From NCBI RefSeq assembly GCF_011516935.1, contig NZ_WOTF01000005.1, forward strand, positions 55,253 to 119,252: a stretch of 64,000 nucleotides of DNA, written 5' to 3'. A program made the position numbers and the translations under genes. Origin of the DNA: Acetobacter farinalis. Lineage in GTDB: Bacteria; Pseudomonadota; Alphaproteobacteria; Acetobacterales; Acetobacteraceae. Shown piece after piece: positions 7,633 to 18,988 of the stretch; the stretch's first letter is position 1, and each line of letters starts with the position of its first letter. The notes under the pieces were generated by a model that saw nothing but the letters and a program-made list of their open reading frames with translations, made no database searches and had not been told where the DNA came from.

Positions 7633-7718
7633 GCCACCCCAAGCGAGCTTGAGGTGGCGGGAAGGAAAATTAAAGGGAGGAGCGTAACGTGCGATACACG
7701 TTTGCGAGAAGAGTATAA
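7633..7718 (+). ncRNA. creT: Candidate CreT: toxin RNA with 5' hairpin, strong SD and AGA-AGA mini-ORF
   Basis: The expected transcription start about 7 nt after the -10 coincides with a 12-pair stem-loop (GCCACCCCAAGC 7633-7644, GCTTGAGGTGGC 7647-7658, one mismatch), which would protect the RNA 5' end. A purine-rich SD (AAAGGGAGGAG, 7672-7682) follows, then a GTG-started mini-ORF with two consecutive rare AGA arginine codons. CreT toxins described in other CRISPR systems work in this way, sequestering a rare tRNA in a highly translated mini-ORF. Nothing here shows toxicity directly. The 3' end is uncertain; a strong hairpin at 7748-7780 may belong to it. Confidence 0.7.
7689..7718 (+). CDS. 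9-codon mini-ORF of the candidate CreT RNA
   Basis: GTG CGA TAC ACG TTT GCG AGA AGA GTA TAA, encoding MRYTFARRV. The SD GGGAGGAG ends six bases before the GTG, an excellent spacing. AGA looks like a minor arginine codon here (CGC, CGT and CGG dominate the neighbouring cas genes), so the tandem AGA at 7707-7712 should stall on a scarce tRNA. The peptide itself is unlikely to matter. Confidence 0.65.
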   Translation: MRYTFARRV

Positions 7719-7727
7719 GGGGCAATT

Positions 7728-7793
7728 ATGTCCCCTAAGACTAATAACCCTGCCTGTCAGATTGCAGCTGATAGGCAGGGCCATATTATATAA
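7728..7793 (+). CDS. Possible 21-aa ORF between creT and cas8e
   Basis: ATG TCC CCT AAG ... ATA TAA, 21 codons, preceded by AAGGGG (7718-7722). It overlaps the 7748-7780 hairpin and the -10 element of the presumed Cascade promoter, so it may simply be open by chance. No similarity recognised. Confidence 0.2.
   Translation: MSPKTNNPACQIAADRQGHII
7748..7780 (+). terminator. Strong stem-loop between creT and cas8e
   Basis: CCCTGCCTGTCAG (7748-7760) pairs with CTGATAGGCAGGG (7768-7780) over 13 positions with one G-U, around a 7-nt loop. It is followed by CCATATTATATAATTATTT rather than a clean T tract, so it is either the creT 3' stabilising hairpin/terminator or a leader structure. The placement suits an end for the short creT transcript. 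Confidence 0.5.
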
Positions 7794-7794
7794 T
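7789..7794 (+). promoter_or_regulatory. Candidate -10 of the Cascade operon promoter
   Basis: A perfect TATAAT sits at 7789-7794, about 27 bases before the cas8e ATG at 7821, with a weak RBS (TTAGGAT, 7805-7810) between. No good -35 is evident at 16-18 bp, so an activator may be needed. Confidence 0.45.
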
Positions 7795-7820
7795 TATTTC
7801 AAATTAGGATGTCTAATTAA

Positions 7821-9482
7821 ATGACGGCGTCTGAATTTTTCAATCTCATTACAGACGCATGGTTGCCAGTCCTCCATAAATCCGGCGCACGGAGCGTCAT
7901 TCGCCCCGCCCAGATTGTAGAGGGATTGAAAGACGATCCGATTATCGGATTTTCCTGGCCGCGTGCGGACTTTCGGGTCGCCACCTTTGAATTTCTGATC
8001 GGCCTTGTGGCCACAGCGTGCCCGCCAACAGGCAACCGGGCGTGGTTGCAGGGGTGGAATACGCCGCCTTCTGTCGAAAAGCTGGATGAAGCCTTTGCGG
8101 CTGTTACCGATGCATTCTGGCTGGATGGCCCCGGCCCACGTTTTCTTCAGGATTTTGAAGATCTTCAGAGCGGACAGGAGCTTATCGAACGGCTGCTGAT
8201 TGAGGCACCGGGGGAAAGCACTGTCAAACGCAATGCCGATCTTTTTGTCCATCGGGGGCAGGTGGAGCGTCTGGGGCGGGGTGCTGCGGCAATGGCGCTG
8301 TTCACCCTGCAATCTTGGGCGCCAAGTGGCGGCGCAGGGAATATGACAGGCCTGCGCGGTGGTGGTCCGCTGACTACTCTTGTGCTCCCCTCGGAAGAGG
8401 CCAGCGTGTGGGAGATTGTCTGGGCGAATGTTCCTGAAGGTCCCCCCGCAAAAGAGGGCGATATAAAAACAGTTTTCCCATGGATGGCCCCCACGGTGGT
8501 GTCGGGCAAAGAGGGAACGGATGTGCGGGCAACAGAGAACGCGCACCCGCTGCAATGCTGGTGGGGTATGCCAAGGCGCATCCGCCTCGATTTTGAGACT
8601 GTTGAAGAGGGTACCTGTGATCTGACAGGGCAACCGGATGACCGCTTGGTGTCGGGATGGCGCCAGCGGCCCTACGGCCCGAAATATGCCGACTGGATTG
8701 GCATGCCGTATGGAGCGGGCGGGACCATTCACCCCCTTACACCGCGCTACCGGCAAAAGGACGGAGCCGAATGGCTGGCCGTTCATCCGCAGCCGGGGGG
8801 GATTGGCTATCGGCACTGGACCGGCGTTGTGGTGGAAAGTGCTGATGGGAACAGGCTTCCGGCAAGCTGTGTTGTCAACTGGCGGGGGGCACGCGCGCTG
8901 AATACATGCCTTTCACAACAGCCCCGCCTGCTGGCGGCGGGATTTGATATGGATAACATGAAAGCCCGCGGCTTTGTGGAAAGCGAGATGCCGCTCCCCG
9001 GCGCTCAGAATGAGGAGCGCCAGAAGGATCTGAACGCATTGGCGTGCCTCTGCGTAAGCGTTGCAACGCAGATTGCTGATATCCTGCGCGGGAGTGTGCG
9101 TGAGGCCCTGTTTGGGAAAGGCACTGTTTCTGTCGATGTAACGCTGCTCTCCAACGTGCGTGAGCGCTTCTGGGCAGAAACAGAAGGGCCGTTTTTCACC
9201 CTGATGCAGAAAGCTTCGGGTGTTGAAGATGAAAGCAATGATGAGACATTCAAGGCATCATGGCTCCGCACCCTCGCACAGGCCGCAATGCGGGAGTTTG
9301 ATAGCACTGTCATTCTGGAAGCCGATACGGGCATGACAGAAGCCAGGCGTTCCGCACTGGCGCGCAGGCGGCTGGGGGCTGCCGTATCAGGAGGGGGGAA
9401 AGAAGGAGAAAAGATTATGTCGAGTCTGGGTCTTTCTCAGCTTGTCAAAAAGAAATCACGCACAGCAGGGAAGGTGTCCTGA
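7821..9482 (+). CDS. cas8e: Cas8e (Cse1/CasA), Cascade large subunit
   Basis: 553 aa, in the Cse1 size range. The N-terminal 'FFNLITDAWLPV' and 'RPAQIVEGL' open the protein in the standard Cse1 way, followed by the core with 'PRADFRVATFEFLIGLVA'. A C-terminal helical bundle completes it. In Cascade, this subunit reads the PAM, locks the R-loop and recruits Cas3. Presumed start ATG 7821 with a modest RBS. Its TGA overlaps the cse2 ATG by one base (TGATG), so the two are translationally coupled. Confidence 0.96.
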   Translation: MTASEFFNLITDAWLPVLHKSGARSVIRPAQIVEGLKDDPIIGFSWPRADFRVATFEFLIGLVATACPPTGNRAWLQGWNTPPSVEKLDEAFAAVTDAFWLDGPGPRFLQDFEDLQSGQELIERLLIEAPGESTVKRNADLFVHRGQVERLGRGAAAMALFTLQSWAPSGGAGNMTGLRGGGPLTTLVLPSEEASVWEIVWANVPEGPPAKEGDIKTVFPWMAPTVVSGKEGTDVRATENAHPLQCWWGMPRRIRLDFETVEEGTCDLTGQPDDRLVSGWRQRPYGPKYADWIGMPYGAGGTIHPLTPRYRQKDGAEWLAVHPQPGGIGYRHWTGVVVESADGNRLPASCVVNWRGARALNTCLSQQPRLLAAGFDMDNMKARGFVESEMPLPGAQNEERQKDLNALACLCVSVATQIADILRGSVREALFGKGTVSVDVTLLSNVRERFWAETEGPFFTLMQKASGVEDESNDETFKASWLRTLAQAAMREFDSTVILEADTGMTEARRSALARRRLGAAVSGGGKEGEKIMSSLGLSQLVKKKSRTAGKVS

Positions 9483-10042
9483 TGTCTCTCAATGATAAGG
9501 AAAGCGTGCGCCAGATTGTGCTCTGGTGGCAGGGCTTGCAGCCTGACCCGGATAAAAAGCAACAGGGCAACCGTGGTGCACTGGCGCGCTTGCGGCGCTG
9601 TGCAAGCGTGACAGAAGCTCTGTTCGAACCGGAAACACAGGCGCTTGTACGGAACTGTGGTGGCAAGGGAGATTTCGAACTGTGCCGTCTGGCACTGGTG
9701 GCGGCTGTTCTGGCGCATGTGCGCAGGAACGCTCCGGGCCTGCCTGTGGCGCGGCAGATTGGCCCTGTTGATACGCATGATGATGCCGCAGCTCTGTGTA
9801 AACCTGTCCGGTTTCGCCGGGTGCTGGATGCCGAGACTTATGATGAGTGTCTGCGTGTTTTCCGGCGGCTTGTGGTTCTCGCCGGGAACGGTGTGGACAT
9901 TGCCGATCTGGCGCGCGCGCTCCTGACGTGGCCGCGGGAAGAAGCCCGTGATGATGTGGTGAGGGATAAGATCCGGCGGCAGTGGGTTTACCATTACTGG
10001 AATGCAGGTTCTCCAGACACAGTTTCCGATACGACTGTTTGA
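9482..10042 (+). CDS. cse2: Cse2 (CasB), Cascade small subunit
   Basis: 186 aa, the usual Cse2 length. Helical protein with the typical opening 'VRQIVLWWQGLQPD...RGALARLRRC' and the pair 'FRRVLDAE..DECLRVFRRLVVLAG', then 'DIADLARALLTW'. Two copies form the belly of Cascade and stabilise the displaced DNA strand. Coupled to cas8e by TGATG; an 18-bp gap precedes cas7e. Confidence 0.95.
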   Translation: MSLNDKESVRQIVLWWQGLQPDPDKKQQGNRGALARLRRCASVTEALFEPETQALVRNCGGKGDFELCRLALVAAVLAHVRRNAPGLPVARQIGPVDTHDDAAALCKPVRFRRVLDAETYDECLRVFRRLVVLAGNGVDIADLARALLTWPREEARDDVVRDKIRRQWVYHYWNAGSPDTVSDTTV

Positions 10043-10060
10043 TTTAAAAGGAATATTGAA

Positions 10061-11119
10061 ATGAGCCGTTTTCTTCAGCTTCATCTTTTGACGTTCTACC
10101 CGCCTTCCAACGTGAACCGTGATGACTCGGGTAACCCCAAAACCGCTACGGTAGGCGGCGTGACACGGCTGCGTATTTCCTCGCAGGCGCTCAAGCGGGC
10201 ATGGCGTACCTCTGGTGTGTTTTCATCAGCTCTGGACGGCCATATGGGCCAGCGCACGACACGCCTGGGGGGCGAGGTTCTCGCGCATTTGCTTGAAAAC
10301 AAGGTGGATGAGAAAAAAGCTGTTTCCATCGCACGCGAGATTGCAGGCGTTTATGGCAAGGTAAAGGGCGAGAAGGATGAGCATCCCACCCGCACCGAAC
10401 AGCTTGTGTTTGTGTCCCCCTCTGAACGGGAGGCCGCCTTTGAGGTTGCTGATCGTCTGGCGGCAGGGGAAAAAATTGACCTGAAAAAAGAGCAGGATGC
10501 GCTGCTGCATCGTGCGGATTCTGCAGCAGATATTGCTCTGTTCGGCCGCATGCTGGCCAGTGCGCCCGCCTTCAACCGTGAAGCAGCGGTGCAGGTGGCC
10601 CATGCCATCACCACCCATCGGGTTACGGTTGAGGATGATTATTATACAGCCATTGATGATCTAAAGGATGACGCAGAGGATGCCGGTGCGGGCTTCCTTG
10701 GGGAGGCTGGTTTCGGATCAGGCGTATTTTACCTCTATCTCAGCATCAATCGTGACCTTCTGAAGAAAAACCTTGGTGGCGAGAGTGAAACCGGCGTGGC
10801 GGAAGCGGCTCTTGGCGCTCTGGCTGAAGCCGCGATGACAGTCTCCCCGTCCGGCAAGCAGAACAGTTACGCTGCTCTGGCTCGTGCGGGCTATGCGCTG
10901 GTGGAAAAGGGGAACGCCCAGCCCCGTACGCTGGCGGGTGCGTTCGCGCGGCCCGTGGGTGGGGCAGATCTGATGGCAGAGTCCATTAAAGCTCTTAAGG
11001 ACTTCCGTGCAGAACTGACGCGTGTTTACGGAGCCGGTGCGGATGAGACATGTGAGCTGGCGCTGGGAGACAAGAAGAGTGCCACGCTGGCTGATATTGT
11101 CACCTTCTGCCGGACCTGA
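10061..11119 (+). CDS. cas7e: Cas7e (Cse4/CasC), Cascade backbone
   Basis: 352 aa RAMP protein, six copies of which coat the crRNA spacer. The family opening 'LQLHLLTFYPPSNVNRDD' is followed by 'GGVTRLRISSQALKRAWR' and a central 'FGRMLASAPAFNREAAVQVAHAITTH', all standard Cse4 signatures. RBS AAAAGGAATATT just before ATG 10061. The stop is 5 bp from the next ATG. Confidence 0.97.
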   Translation: MSRFLQLHLLTFYPPSNVNRDDSGNPKTATVGGVTRLRISSQALKRAWRTSGVFSSALDGHMGQRTTRLGGEVLAHLLENKVDEKKAVSIAREIAGVYGKVKGEKDEHPTRTEQLVFVSPSEREAAFEVADRLAAGEKIDLKKEQDALLHRADSAADIALFGRMLASAPAFNREAAVQVAHAITTHRVTVEDDYYTAIDDLKDDAEDAGAGFLGEAGFGSGVFYLYLSINRDLLKKNLGGESETGVAEAALGALAEAAMTVSPSGKQNSYAALARAGYALVEKGNAQPRTLAGAFARPVGGADLMAESIKALKDFRAELTRVYGAGADETCELALGDKKSATLADIVTFCRT

Positions 11120-11124
11120 GCAGC

Positions 11125-11907
11125 ATGGGGCATTTTCTGACATTTGCCATGGTCGCCCCTATGGCATCGTTCGGTACCCTCGCTGTTGGTGAGCGACGGG
11201 ACGGAGCGGACCGGCCAGCACGCTCTGCCGTGCTGGGGCTGGTGGGGGCCTGTCTGGGCGTTGCGCGTGAAGATGAAGCAGACCAGAGCGCTCTGGCTGA
11301 GGGCTATGGCCTTGCGGTGCTGTGTCATGCGCACGGTCGTCTGCTGACGGATTATCATACGGCCCAGACAGCACCTTCGCGGCGGAACTGGCGCCCGGCA
11401 ACGCGCGCGCAGGAACTGGCCGAGGCGCAGGGTGAACTGGCCACAATCCTTTCACGCCGGGATTACCGGACGGGAAGCTGGTATCTGGGGGCTTTGTGGA
11501 TAAGGGGGGATGCACCGCGCTGGTCTCTTGAGGAGATACAGGGGGCGATGCGGGAGCCTGTTTTCACGCCATCGCTGGGGCGCAAATCCTGCCCTCTCGG
11601 GCTTCCGCTTGACCCGGATCTGGTGGAGGGAGAGAGCGCGACAGCCGTTCTTCTGGCGCGCCAGAAGAGTGGGCGGGAAGGCACTTTGCCTGCACGCTTC
11701 GGCCTGTTTCGGGATCAGTTAACAGGGCGGGACATGCGCACGGAGACGCTGGTTGTGCTGGATGCGGCAGATGTGGCCGAGCATGGCGCGGGGCATAGCG
11801 TTATGCGGCGTGAAATGCGGCGCGACCAGCCGCTTTCGCGCGCGCGGTGGCAATTCGGGCTGCGTGAGGAAGCCTTGCTTCTGTGCGCGAAAGGAGCGGA
11901 AGCATGA
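11125..11907 (+). CDS. cas5e: Cas5e (CasD), crRNA 5'-handle binding subunit
   Basis: 260 aa RAMP protein of Cascade. It holds the 8-nt 5' handle of the crRNA, here expected to be AUGAACCG. Recognised by the start 'LTFAMVAPMASFGTLAVG', the stretch 'TRPATRAQELAEAQGELAT' region and 'FTPSLGRKSCPLGLPL', a Cas5e hallmark. Its stop overlaps the cas6e start (ATGA at 11904-11907). Confidence 0.95.
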   Translation: MGHFLTFAMVAPMASFGTLAVGERRDGADRPARSAVLGLVGACLGVAREDEADQSALAEGYGLAVLCHAHGRLLTDYHTAQTAPSRRNWRPATRAQELAEAQGELATILSRRDYRTGSWYLGALWIRGDAPRWSLEEIQGAMREPVFTPSLGRKSCPLGLPLDPDLVEGESATAVLLARQKSGREGTLPARFGLFRDQLTGRDMRTETLVVLDAADVAEHGAGHSVMRREMRRDQPLSRARWQFGLREEALLLCAKGAEA

Positions 11908-12593
11908 GTGCGGGTTTTCTGTCTCGTATAGCCCTGCGGCGTGATGCGTCCGTACAGGCCATTGCCCGGCTTCTGGTGCCGCAGGGGGAGGGGCTTCAAT
12001 ATGCTGCCGCGCATCATCTCCTCTGGTCCCTGTTTGGGGACGACCCTGACCGTGCACGTGATTTTCTGTGGCGGCAAACAGAGCCGGGGCATTTCATGGT
12101 GCTCTCTCACAGGGAACCTGCTGACAGCCACGGGCTGTTTGACATCGAAAGTCGGGAATTTGCACCGCGCCTGAAAGAGGGGAGCCGGCTACGCTTCCTT
12201 TTGCGCGCCAACGCGACGGTTGACCGGAAGACGCCGGGGCGTGTGCGCAGCCAACGGCATGATGTTGTGATGGATGCCTTGCACAAAATTCCATCGGATG
12301 ATCGGGCTGCTGTGCGTGATGGGGTGGTGCTTACCGCCATGACAGCATGGCTGGAACGGCAGGGCCAACGCGCCGGTTTTGAACTGGACGCGGGGGCTCT
12401 GGGCATTGAGGGGTGTGACGTGTTGCGTATTCCGCGTGCGCGCGGGCAGGGGAAGGCAACCTTCGGTGTGGTGGATGCCACGGGTGTGCTGCGTGTGACA
12501 GATCCTGCCCTTTTTACGCCGGTTCTCATGCAGGGGTTTGGGCGCGCGCGTGCCTTTGGGTGTGGGTTGATGCTTATCCGTCCAGCCCACTGA
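11904..12593 (+). CDS. cas6e: Cas6e (CasE), crRNA-processing endoribonuclease
   Basis: About 229 aa. Two ferredoxin-like folds; begins 'LSRIALRRDA', contains the early catalytic-type histidine region 'AAHHLLWSLFGD', and ends with the glycine-rich RNA-binding loop 'FGRARAFGCGLMLIRPA'. It would cut 3' of the repeat hairpin, and by inference also process the creA pseudo-repeats. Start is ATG 11904 inside the cas5e stop (ATGA), with SD AAGGAG at 11891-11896; a longer frame from 11883 is unnecessary. Confidence 0.95.
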   Translation: MSAGFLSRIALRRDASVQAIARLLVPQGEGLQYAAAHHLLWSLFGDDPDRARDFLWRQTEPGHFMVLSHREPADSHGLFDIESREFAPRLKEGSRLRFLLRANATVDRKTPGRVRSQRHDVVMDALHKIPSDDRAAVRDGVVLTAMTAWLERQGQRAGFELDAGALGIEGCDVLRIPRARGQGKATFGVVDATGVLRVTDPALFTPVLMQGFGRARAFGCGLMLIRPAH

Positions 12594-12604
12594 AAGGATA
12601 AATC

Positions 12605-13886
<1,282 letters not shown>

Positions 13887-13958
13887 ATAACACCTCTAGA
13901 GATTGGTAGATTCTTTGACAGTCAAATAATGATTTGAAATCAATGCGTTCCACGAAGA
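13887..13958 (+). promoter_or_regulatory. CRISPR leader with two 13-bp palindromes
   Basis: Only 72 bp separate the cas2 stop from the first repeat. The leader holds a consensus -35 TTGACA (13915-13920) embedded in a perfect 13-bp palindrome TTTGACAGTCAAA (13914-13926), and a second perfect 13-bp palindrome TGATTTGAAATCA (13930-13942). The last bases (GCGTTCC at 13945-13951) echo the repeat start. These elements would set array transcription and/or spacer integration. Confidence 0.75.
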
Positions 13959-16900
13959 GCGTTCCCCGCACATGCGGGGATGAACCGGGAGAGGACGGCA
14001 CAGAGGCCATTCAGAAGGCGCGTTCCCCGCACATGCGGGGATGAACCGCGCAGTTCTGCCGGGTGCGTCATTGCCCGGTGGCGTTCCCCGCACATGCGGG
14101 GATGAACCGGAGAGGGGGAGCAGTAGCGCCGCACCGCGAGCGCGTTCCCCGCACATGCGGGGATGAACCGGATATGGATACCGGCGGAAGGTTTTTGCAA
14201 AAGCGTTCCCCGCACATGCGGGGATGAACCGGGCAGGAGAGTGACGAGGAACTTGCTCTAACCGCGTTCCCCGCACATGCGGGGATGAACCGCAGTATCG
14301 CGGGCAACGGGCCGAAGTGCCGTTGCGTTCCCCGCACATGCGGGGATGAACCGAATCATGTCCTATGTAAACCCTGCCCTTGTCAGCGTTCCCCGCACAT
14401 GCGGGGATGAACCGTCTGACAGCATTGGCTCTGATCTTGACCTTGGGCGTTCCCCGCACATGCGGGGATGAACCGTCCTCGGGATACTGGTCAGCCATTA
14501 GTAATCCGCGTTCCCCGCACATGCGGGGATGAACCGATGCACTCTTCGCCCATCTTGTCCGTGAGCGCGCGTTCCCCGCACATGCGGGGATGAACCGCCT
14601 TCTCTGCCTGATCGTGGAAAGGCGAATGAGCGTTCCCCGCACATGCGGGGATGAACCGGCCATTGACGCTCGGGTTCTGGCTGTCGAGCCGCGTTCCCCG
14701 CACATGCGGGGATGAACCGGCCGCGATCTGGCAGGGATTGGCTTTCGGCTGGCGTTCCCCGCACATGCGGGGATGAACCGACGCTGGCGACGTAATGGAT
14801 TTTCTGGGGTATGCGTTCCCCGCACATGCGGGGATGAACCGTCGTCTCGGGCGCAGCAGATACTCGGCCCCGAGCGTTCCCCGCACATGCGGGGATGAAC
14901 CGTCTCTCGGGCTTACCGACCAGAACGTAGGGGAGCGTTCCCCGCACATGCGGGGATGAACCGGACGAAACGCCATGAAATACGGATACGCCAGAGCGTT
15001 CCCCGCACATGCGGGGATGAACCGCCGCAGGCGCAGCAGGAGCGGGAGCCGCAGGCGCGTTCCCCGCACATGCGGGGATGAACCGATGGGCGCTGCGGGC
15101 GCGGCCACGAACATGATGCGTTCCCCGCACATGCGGGGATGAACCGGTCGTTATCTTTGGGCACCACCGCGAACCTATGCGTTCCCCGCACATGCGGGGA
15201 TGAACCGCTGACCGTAAAAGCCTTTCTGCCCTCTGAACTGCGTTCCCCGCACATGCGGGGATGAACCGGACTAGCTATAGACCCGTTTATCGTCCAGATA
15301 GCGTTCCCCGCACATGCGGGGATGAACCGATTTGGTTTTCATCCGCACGGATCAGACCGCGGCGTTCCCCGCACATGCGGGGATGAACCGCCATTTGCTA
15401 AAGGGGCGCAAGTCTGTCCCGGGCGTTCCCCGCACATGCGGGGATGAACCGGCAGATAATCCTTATCTGCACGCCCGGCAGGAGCGTTCCCCGCACATGC
15501 GGGGATGAACCGTCATACGCTCACACAGGGCATTTCCACAACAAGCGTTCCCCGCACATGCGGGGATGAACCGCTACCCACCCCTTCACAGCCATCCAGA
15601 TGTAAGCGTTCCCCGCACATGCGGGGATGAACCGGTAAATAATACCCGCCGTAACTTTCTAAAAGCGCGTTCCCCGCACATGCGGGGATGAACCGGAAAC
15701 GCATAACGTCAGGGATAAACTGTGGGTGCGTTCCCCGCACATGCGGGGATGAACCGGTTGCCGCTAATGCTGCTGCCGGTCTGATTTCGCGTTCCCCGCA
15801 CATGCGGGGATGAACCGGCTGAGGATCAGTTTGTGGTGCTGATCCCATAGCGTTCCCCGCACATGCGGGGATGAACCGTTGACAATTACGCCTGATTTAG
15901 CTGATTACATGCGTTCCCCGCACATGCGGGGATGAACCGGGCTTCATTTTACGCTGCTTGCGAACGGAATAGCGTTCCCCGCACATGCGGGGATGAACCG
16001 GTTGCTGTTAGCCGTAATGGCGCTTCATGCAAGCGTTCCCCGCACATGCGGGGATGAACCGGTGCGCTTTATATACAAGCTGCGCCGCTCCGAGCGTTCC
16101 CCGCACATGCGGGGATGAACCGGATACTGGGGATCGGGTCGTTTTCGTAAAAGAGCGTTCCCCGCACATGCGGGGATGAACCGTTCGTCTATTGTTGAAC
16201 ACTCTAGGTGTCGAAGCGTTCCCCGCACATGCGGGGATGAACCGAGGCTTGATTGCCTCTCTGAAAATAGATATACGCGTTCCCCGCACATGCGGGGATG
16301 AACCGGCAAACATTAGCGTTATTAGAATCCCATCTTAGCGTTCCCCGCACATGCGGGGATGAACCGGAACATGCTGTGGATATTGCAGATGGTAAATTGC
16401 GTTCCCCGCACATGCGGGGATGAACCGGTGTAGGTATCGGCGCGAAGTTCGTCCTCGCTGCGTTCCCCGCACATGCGGGGATGAACCGCAGGGAAACGCT
16501 TACTCGTTAATTCTGACTTAGCGTTCCCCGCACATGCGGGGATGAACCGTTAGACAATGGCGTCCCCGGTTCCGCTGGCGGGCGTTCCCCGCACATGCGG
16601 GGATGAACCGTTCTTGGCGCAGTTGCGTATGGGTTTTGGAGTGCGTTCCCCGCACATGCGGGGATGAACCGGTCACTAGACGGCGCACCAAAACGAGAGG
16701 GAGGCGTTCCCCGCACATGCGGGGATGAACCGGCATGAGAACGGGTTTCTTGCATCCTCTGGCGGCGTTCCCCGCACATGCGGGGATGAACCGCCGTTTC
16801 ACCGTATCGGCTTTTTGTAATGCAAGCGTTCCCCGCACATGCGGGGATGAACCGCTGCTGAAACGGGCTGTTAATAAGCGGATGAGGCGTTCCCCGCACA

Positions 16901-18988
16901 TGCGGGGATGAACCGCAGCGTTTGACAGCATCCTGACCAGTGCGCAGGCGTTCCCCGCACATGCGGGGATGAACCGCATCACTAGATTTCCAACCGGCGT
17001 CACAAATAGCGTTCCCCGCACATGCGGGGATGAACCGCCGTAGCTACGCGAGAAAACAGGTCTTGGTAAGCGTTCCCCGCACATGCGGGGATGAACCGAC
17101 CTCGGACTGCTGTCTCCTTTGCGTGCTCCTGCGTTCCCCGCACATGCGGGGATGAACCGCCAAAATCCTTGGTAACATGGGTTAAAAATAAGCGTTCCCC
17201 GCACATGCGGGGATGAACCGGGTACAGTTCAGGGTTAGCGTATCGCCACCAAGCGTTCCCCGCACATGCGGGGATGAACCGCCAGCGCGATATGAATCCA
17301 CGGCCACCCACAGGCGTTCCCCGCACATGCGGGGATGAACCGATATGGCAGGCATCCCACCAGAGGCCACGGAAGCGTTCCCCGCACATGCGGGGATGAA
17401 CCGGCATAACGTCTCGCCATTCTCAAACCGCTTTAGCGTTCCCCGCACATGCGGGGATGAACCGCCGTCCGAATTTTCCCGGTGTTTGCAATTACCGCGT
17501 TCCCCGCACATGCGGGGATGAACCGCTAACAACATGATTGCTGAGTATTACGGAGAGGCGTTCCCCGCACATGCGGGGATGAACCGCTGCTTTACTAGGC
17601 GTTTACGGTGAACCATAAGCGTTCCCCGCACATGCGGGGATGAACCGCGGCTGGCGCAGATGCGGCCGGAGCTGGTGAAGCGTTCCCCGCACATGCGGGG
17701 ATGAACCGGCTGAGCAGGTGCTTTCTGCTGCCCTTACTGCGCGTTCCCCGCACATGCGGGGATGAACCGCAAAAAACCGTTTTTCTTAAAAAAGTCCGGC
17801 GGCGTTCCCCGCACATGCGGGGATGAACCGGCGCATGTCCTTACGACCGTAATAGGAGCATGGCGTTCCCCGCACATGCGGGGATGAACCGAGAACGTCT
17901 ATCATCTGATTGTTTCTTTCCCAGCGTTCCCCGCACATGCGGGGATGAACCGGAATACAGGACACCGTTACCGAGCCTAACCCAGCGTTCCCCGCACATG
18001 CGGGGATGAACCGATTTCCTGCTCGGTCTTGTCCATGCTGATTGCGCGTTCCCCGCACATGCGGGGATGAACCGCCCATGATGTAGGGCTAGGCGTTATG
18101 GCCTGGGCGTTCCCCGCACATGCGGGGATGAACCGGGGAACGGTTCCCTTCCCGGTGAGGTTCCGACGCGTTCCCCGCACATGCGGGGATGAACCGCACG
18201 TTCTATGGCTATTTCAGAGTTTCGCTATGCGTTCCCCGCACATGCGGGGATGAACCGGTGAGGAAAGACATGATTTTGCCCGCCTATCAGCGTTCCCCGC
18301 ACATGCGGGGATGAACCGGCCGGAGCAATCTGGCAGGCGAGGGCAGGGGTGCGTTCCCCGCACATGCGGGGATGAACCGGCCGGATCAGGGGGAACCTGT
18401 GACGGTGCTGGGCGTTCCCCGCACATGCGGGGATGAACCGGTTGCGCGGGCGGTCTGCCAGTATCGCGGTGGGCGTTCCCCGCACATGCGGGGATGAACC
18501 GCCAAATAAGCGCGCTCATTTGTCAATCTTCGGGCGTTCCCCGCACATGCGGGGATGAACCGACGGCGACCGGCACCGTGACGGGCGAGACGGAGCGTTC
18601 CCCGCACATGCGGGGATGAACCGCAGCGTTGCTACTGAACCCGCCGGGACAGTTGGCGTTCCCCGCACATGCGGGGATGAACCCGCCCCTTCCAGCTCGT
18701 TCAGGCTTAACTGAAAGCGTTCCCCGCACATGCGGGGATGAACCGTCCGCAGTTTTAACGAGTGCCATTTCTTATTTGTGTTCCCCGCACATGCGGGGAT
18801 GAACCGCTGCCCGGCGGCCTGACGCTCCGGCTGCCGGAGTGTTCCCCGCACATGCGGGGATGAACCGCAAACTCCCTCACGTCCTGCCCAATCTTCTCCG
18901 TGTTCCCCGCACATGCGGGGATGCACCGGTCGGGAGCCGGGTGGCCCCCTTGAATACAGGGCGTTCCCGCACACGCAGGGATGAACCG
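13959..18988 (+). CRISPR. Type I-E CRISPR array, 83 repeats / 82 spacers
   Basis: 29-bp repeat starting GCGTTCCCCGC, loop ACAT, ending GCGGGGATGAACCG, with 32-bp spacers; the 61-bp period held at every point I checked from 13959 to 18961. Strand and leader position follow the E. coli I-E orientation, transcribed left to right away from cas2. Repeats are identical until the distal end. Repeat 78 ends ACCC, repeats 80-82 begin GTG, repeat 82 reads ATGCACCG, and repeat 83 (18961-18988) has lost a C and has further substitutions. This is normal trailer-end decay, showing that new spacers enter at the left. Minus-strand frames rich in 'PHVRGT/CAGNA' are artefacts of the repeat. Confidence 0.99.

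Noticed and set aside
7621..7658. A rho-independent terminator on the minus strand (stem followed by T-rich complement of AAACAAAAACA)
   Set aside because: No minus-strand gene ends here, and the stem fits better as the 5' hairpin of the plus-strand creT RNA. An antisense terminator cannot be excluded.
13896..18607. Many minus-strand frames with repeated PHVRGT / CAGNA / HPRMCGER peptides
   Set aside because: They are translations of the CRISPR repeat; the 61-bp period shifts frame regularly and no real protein is implied.
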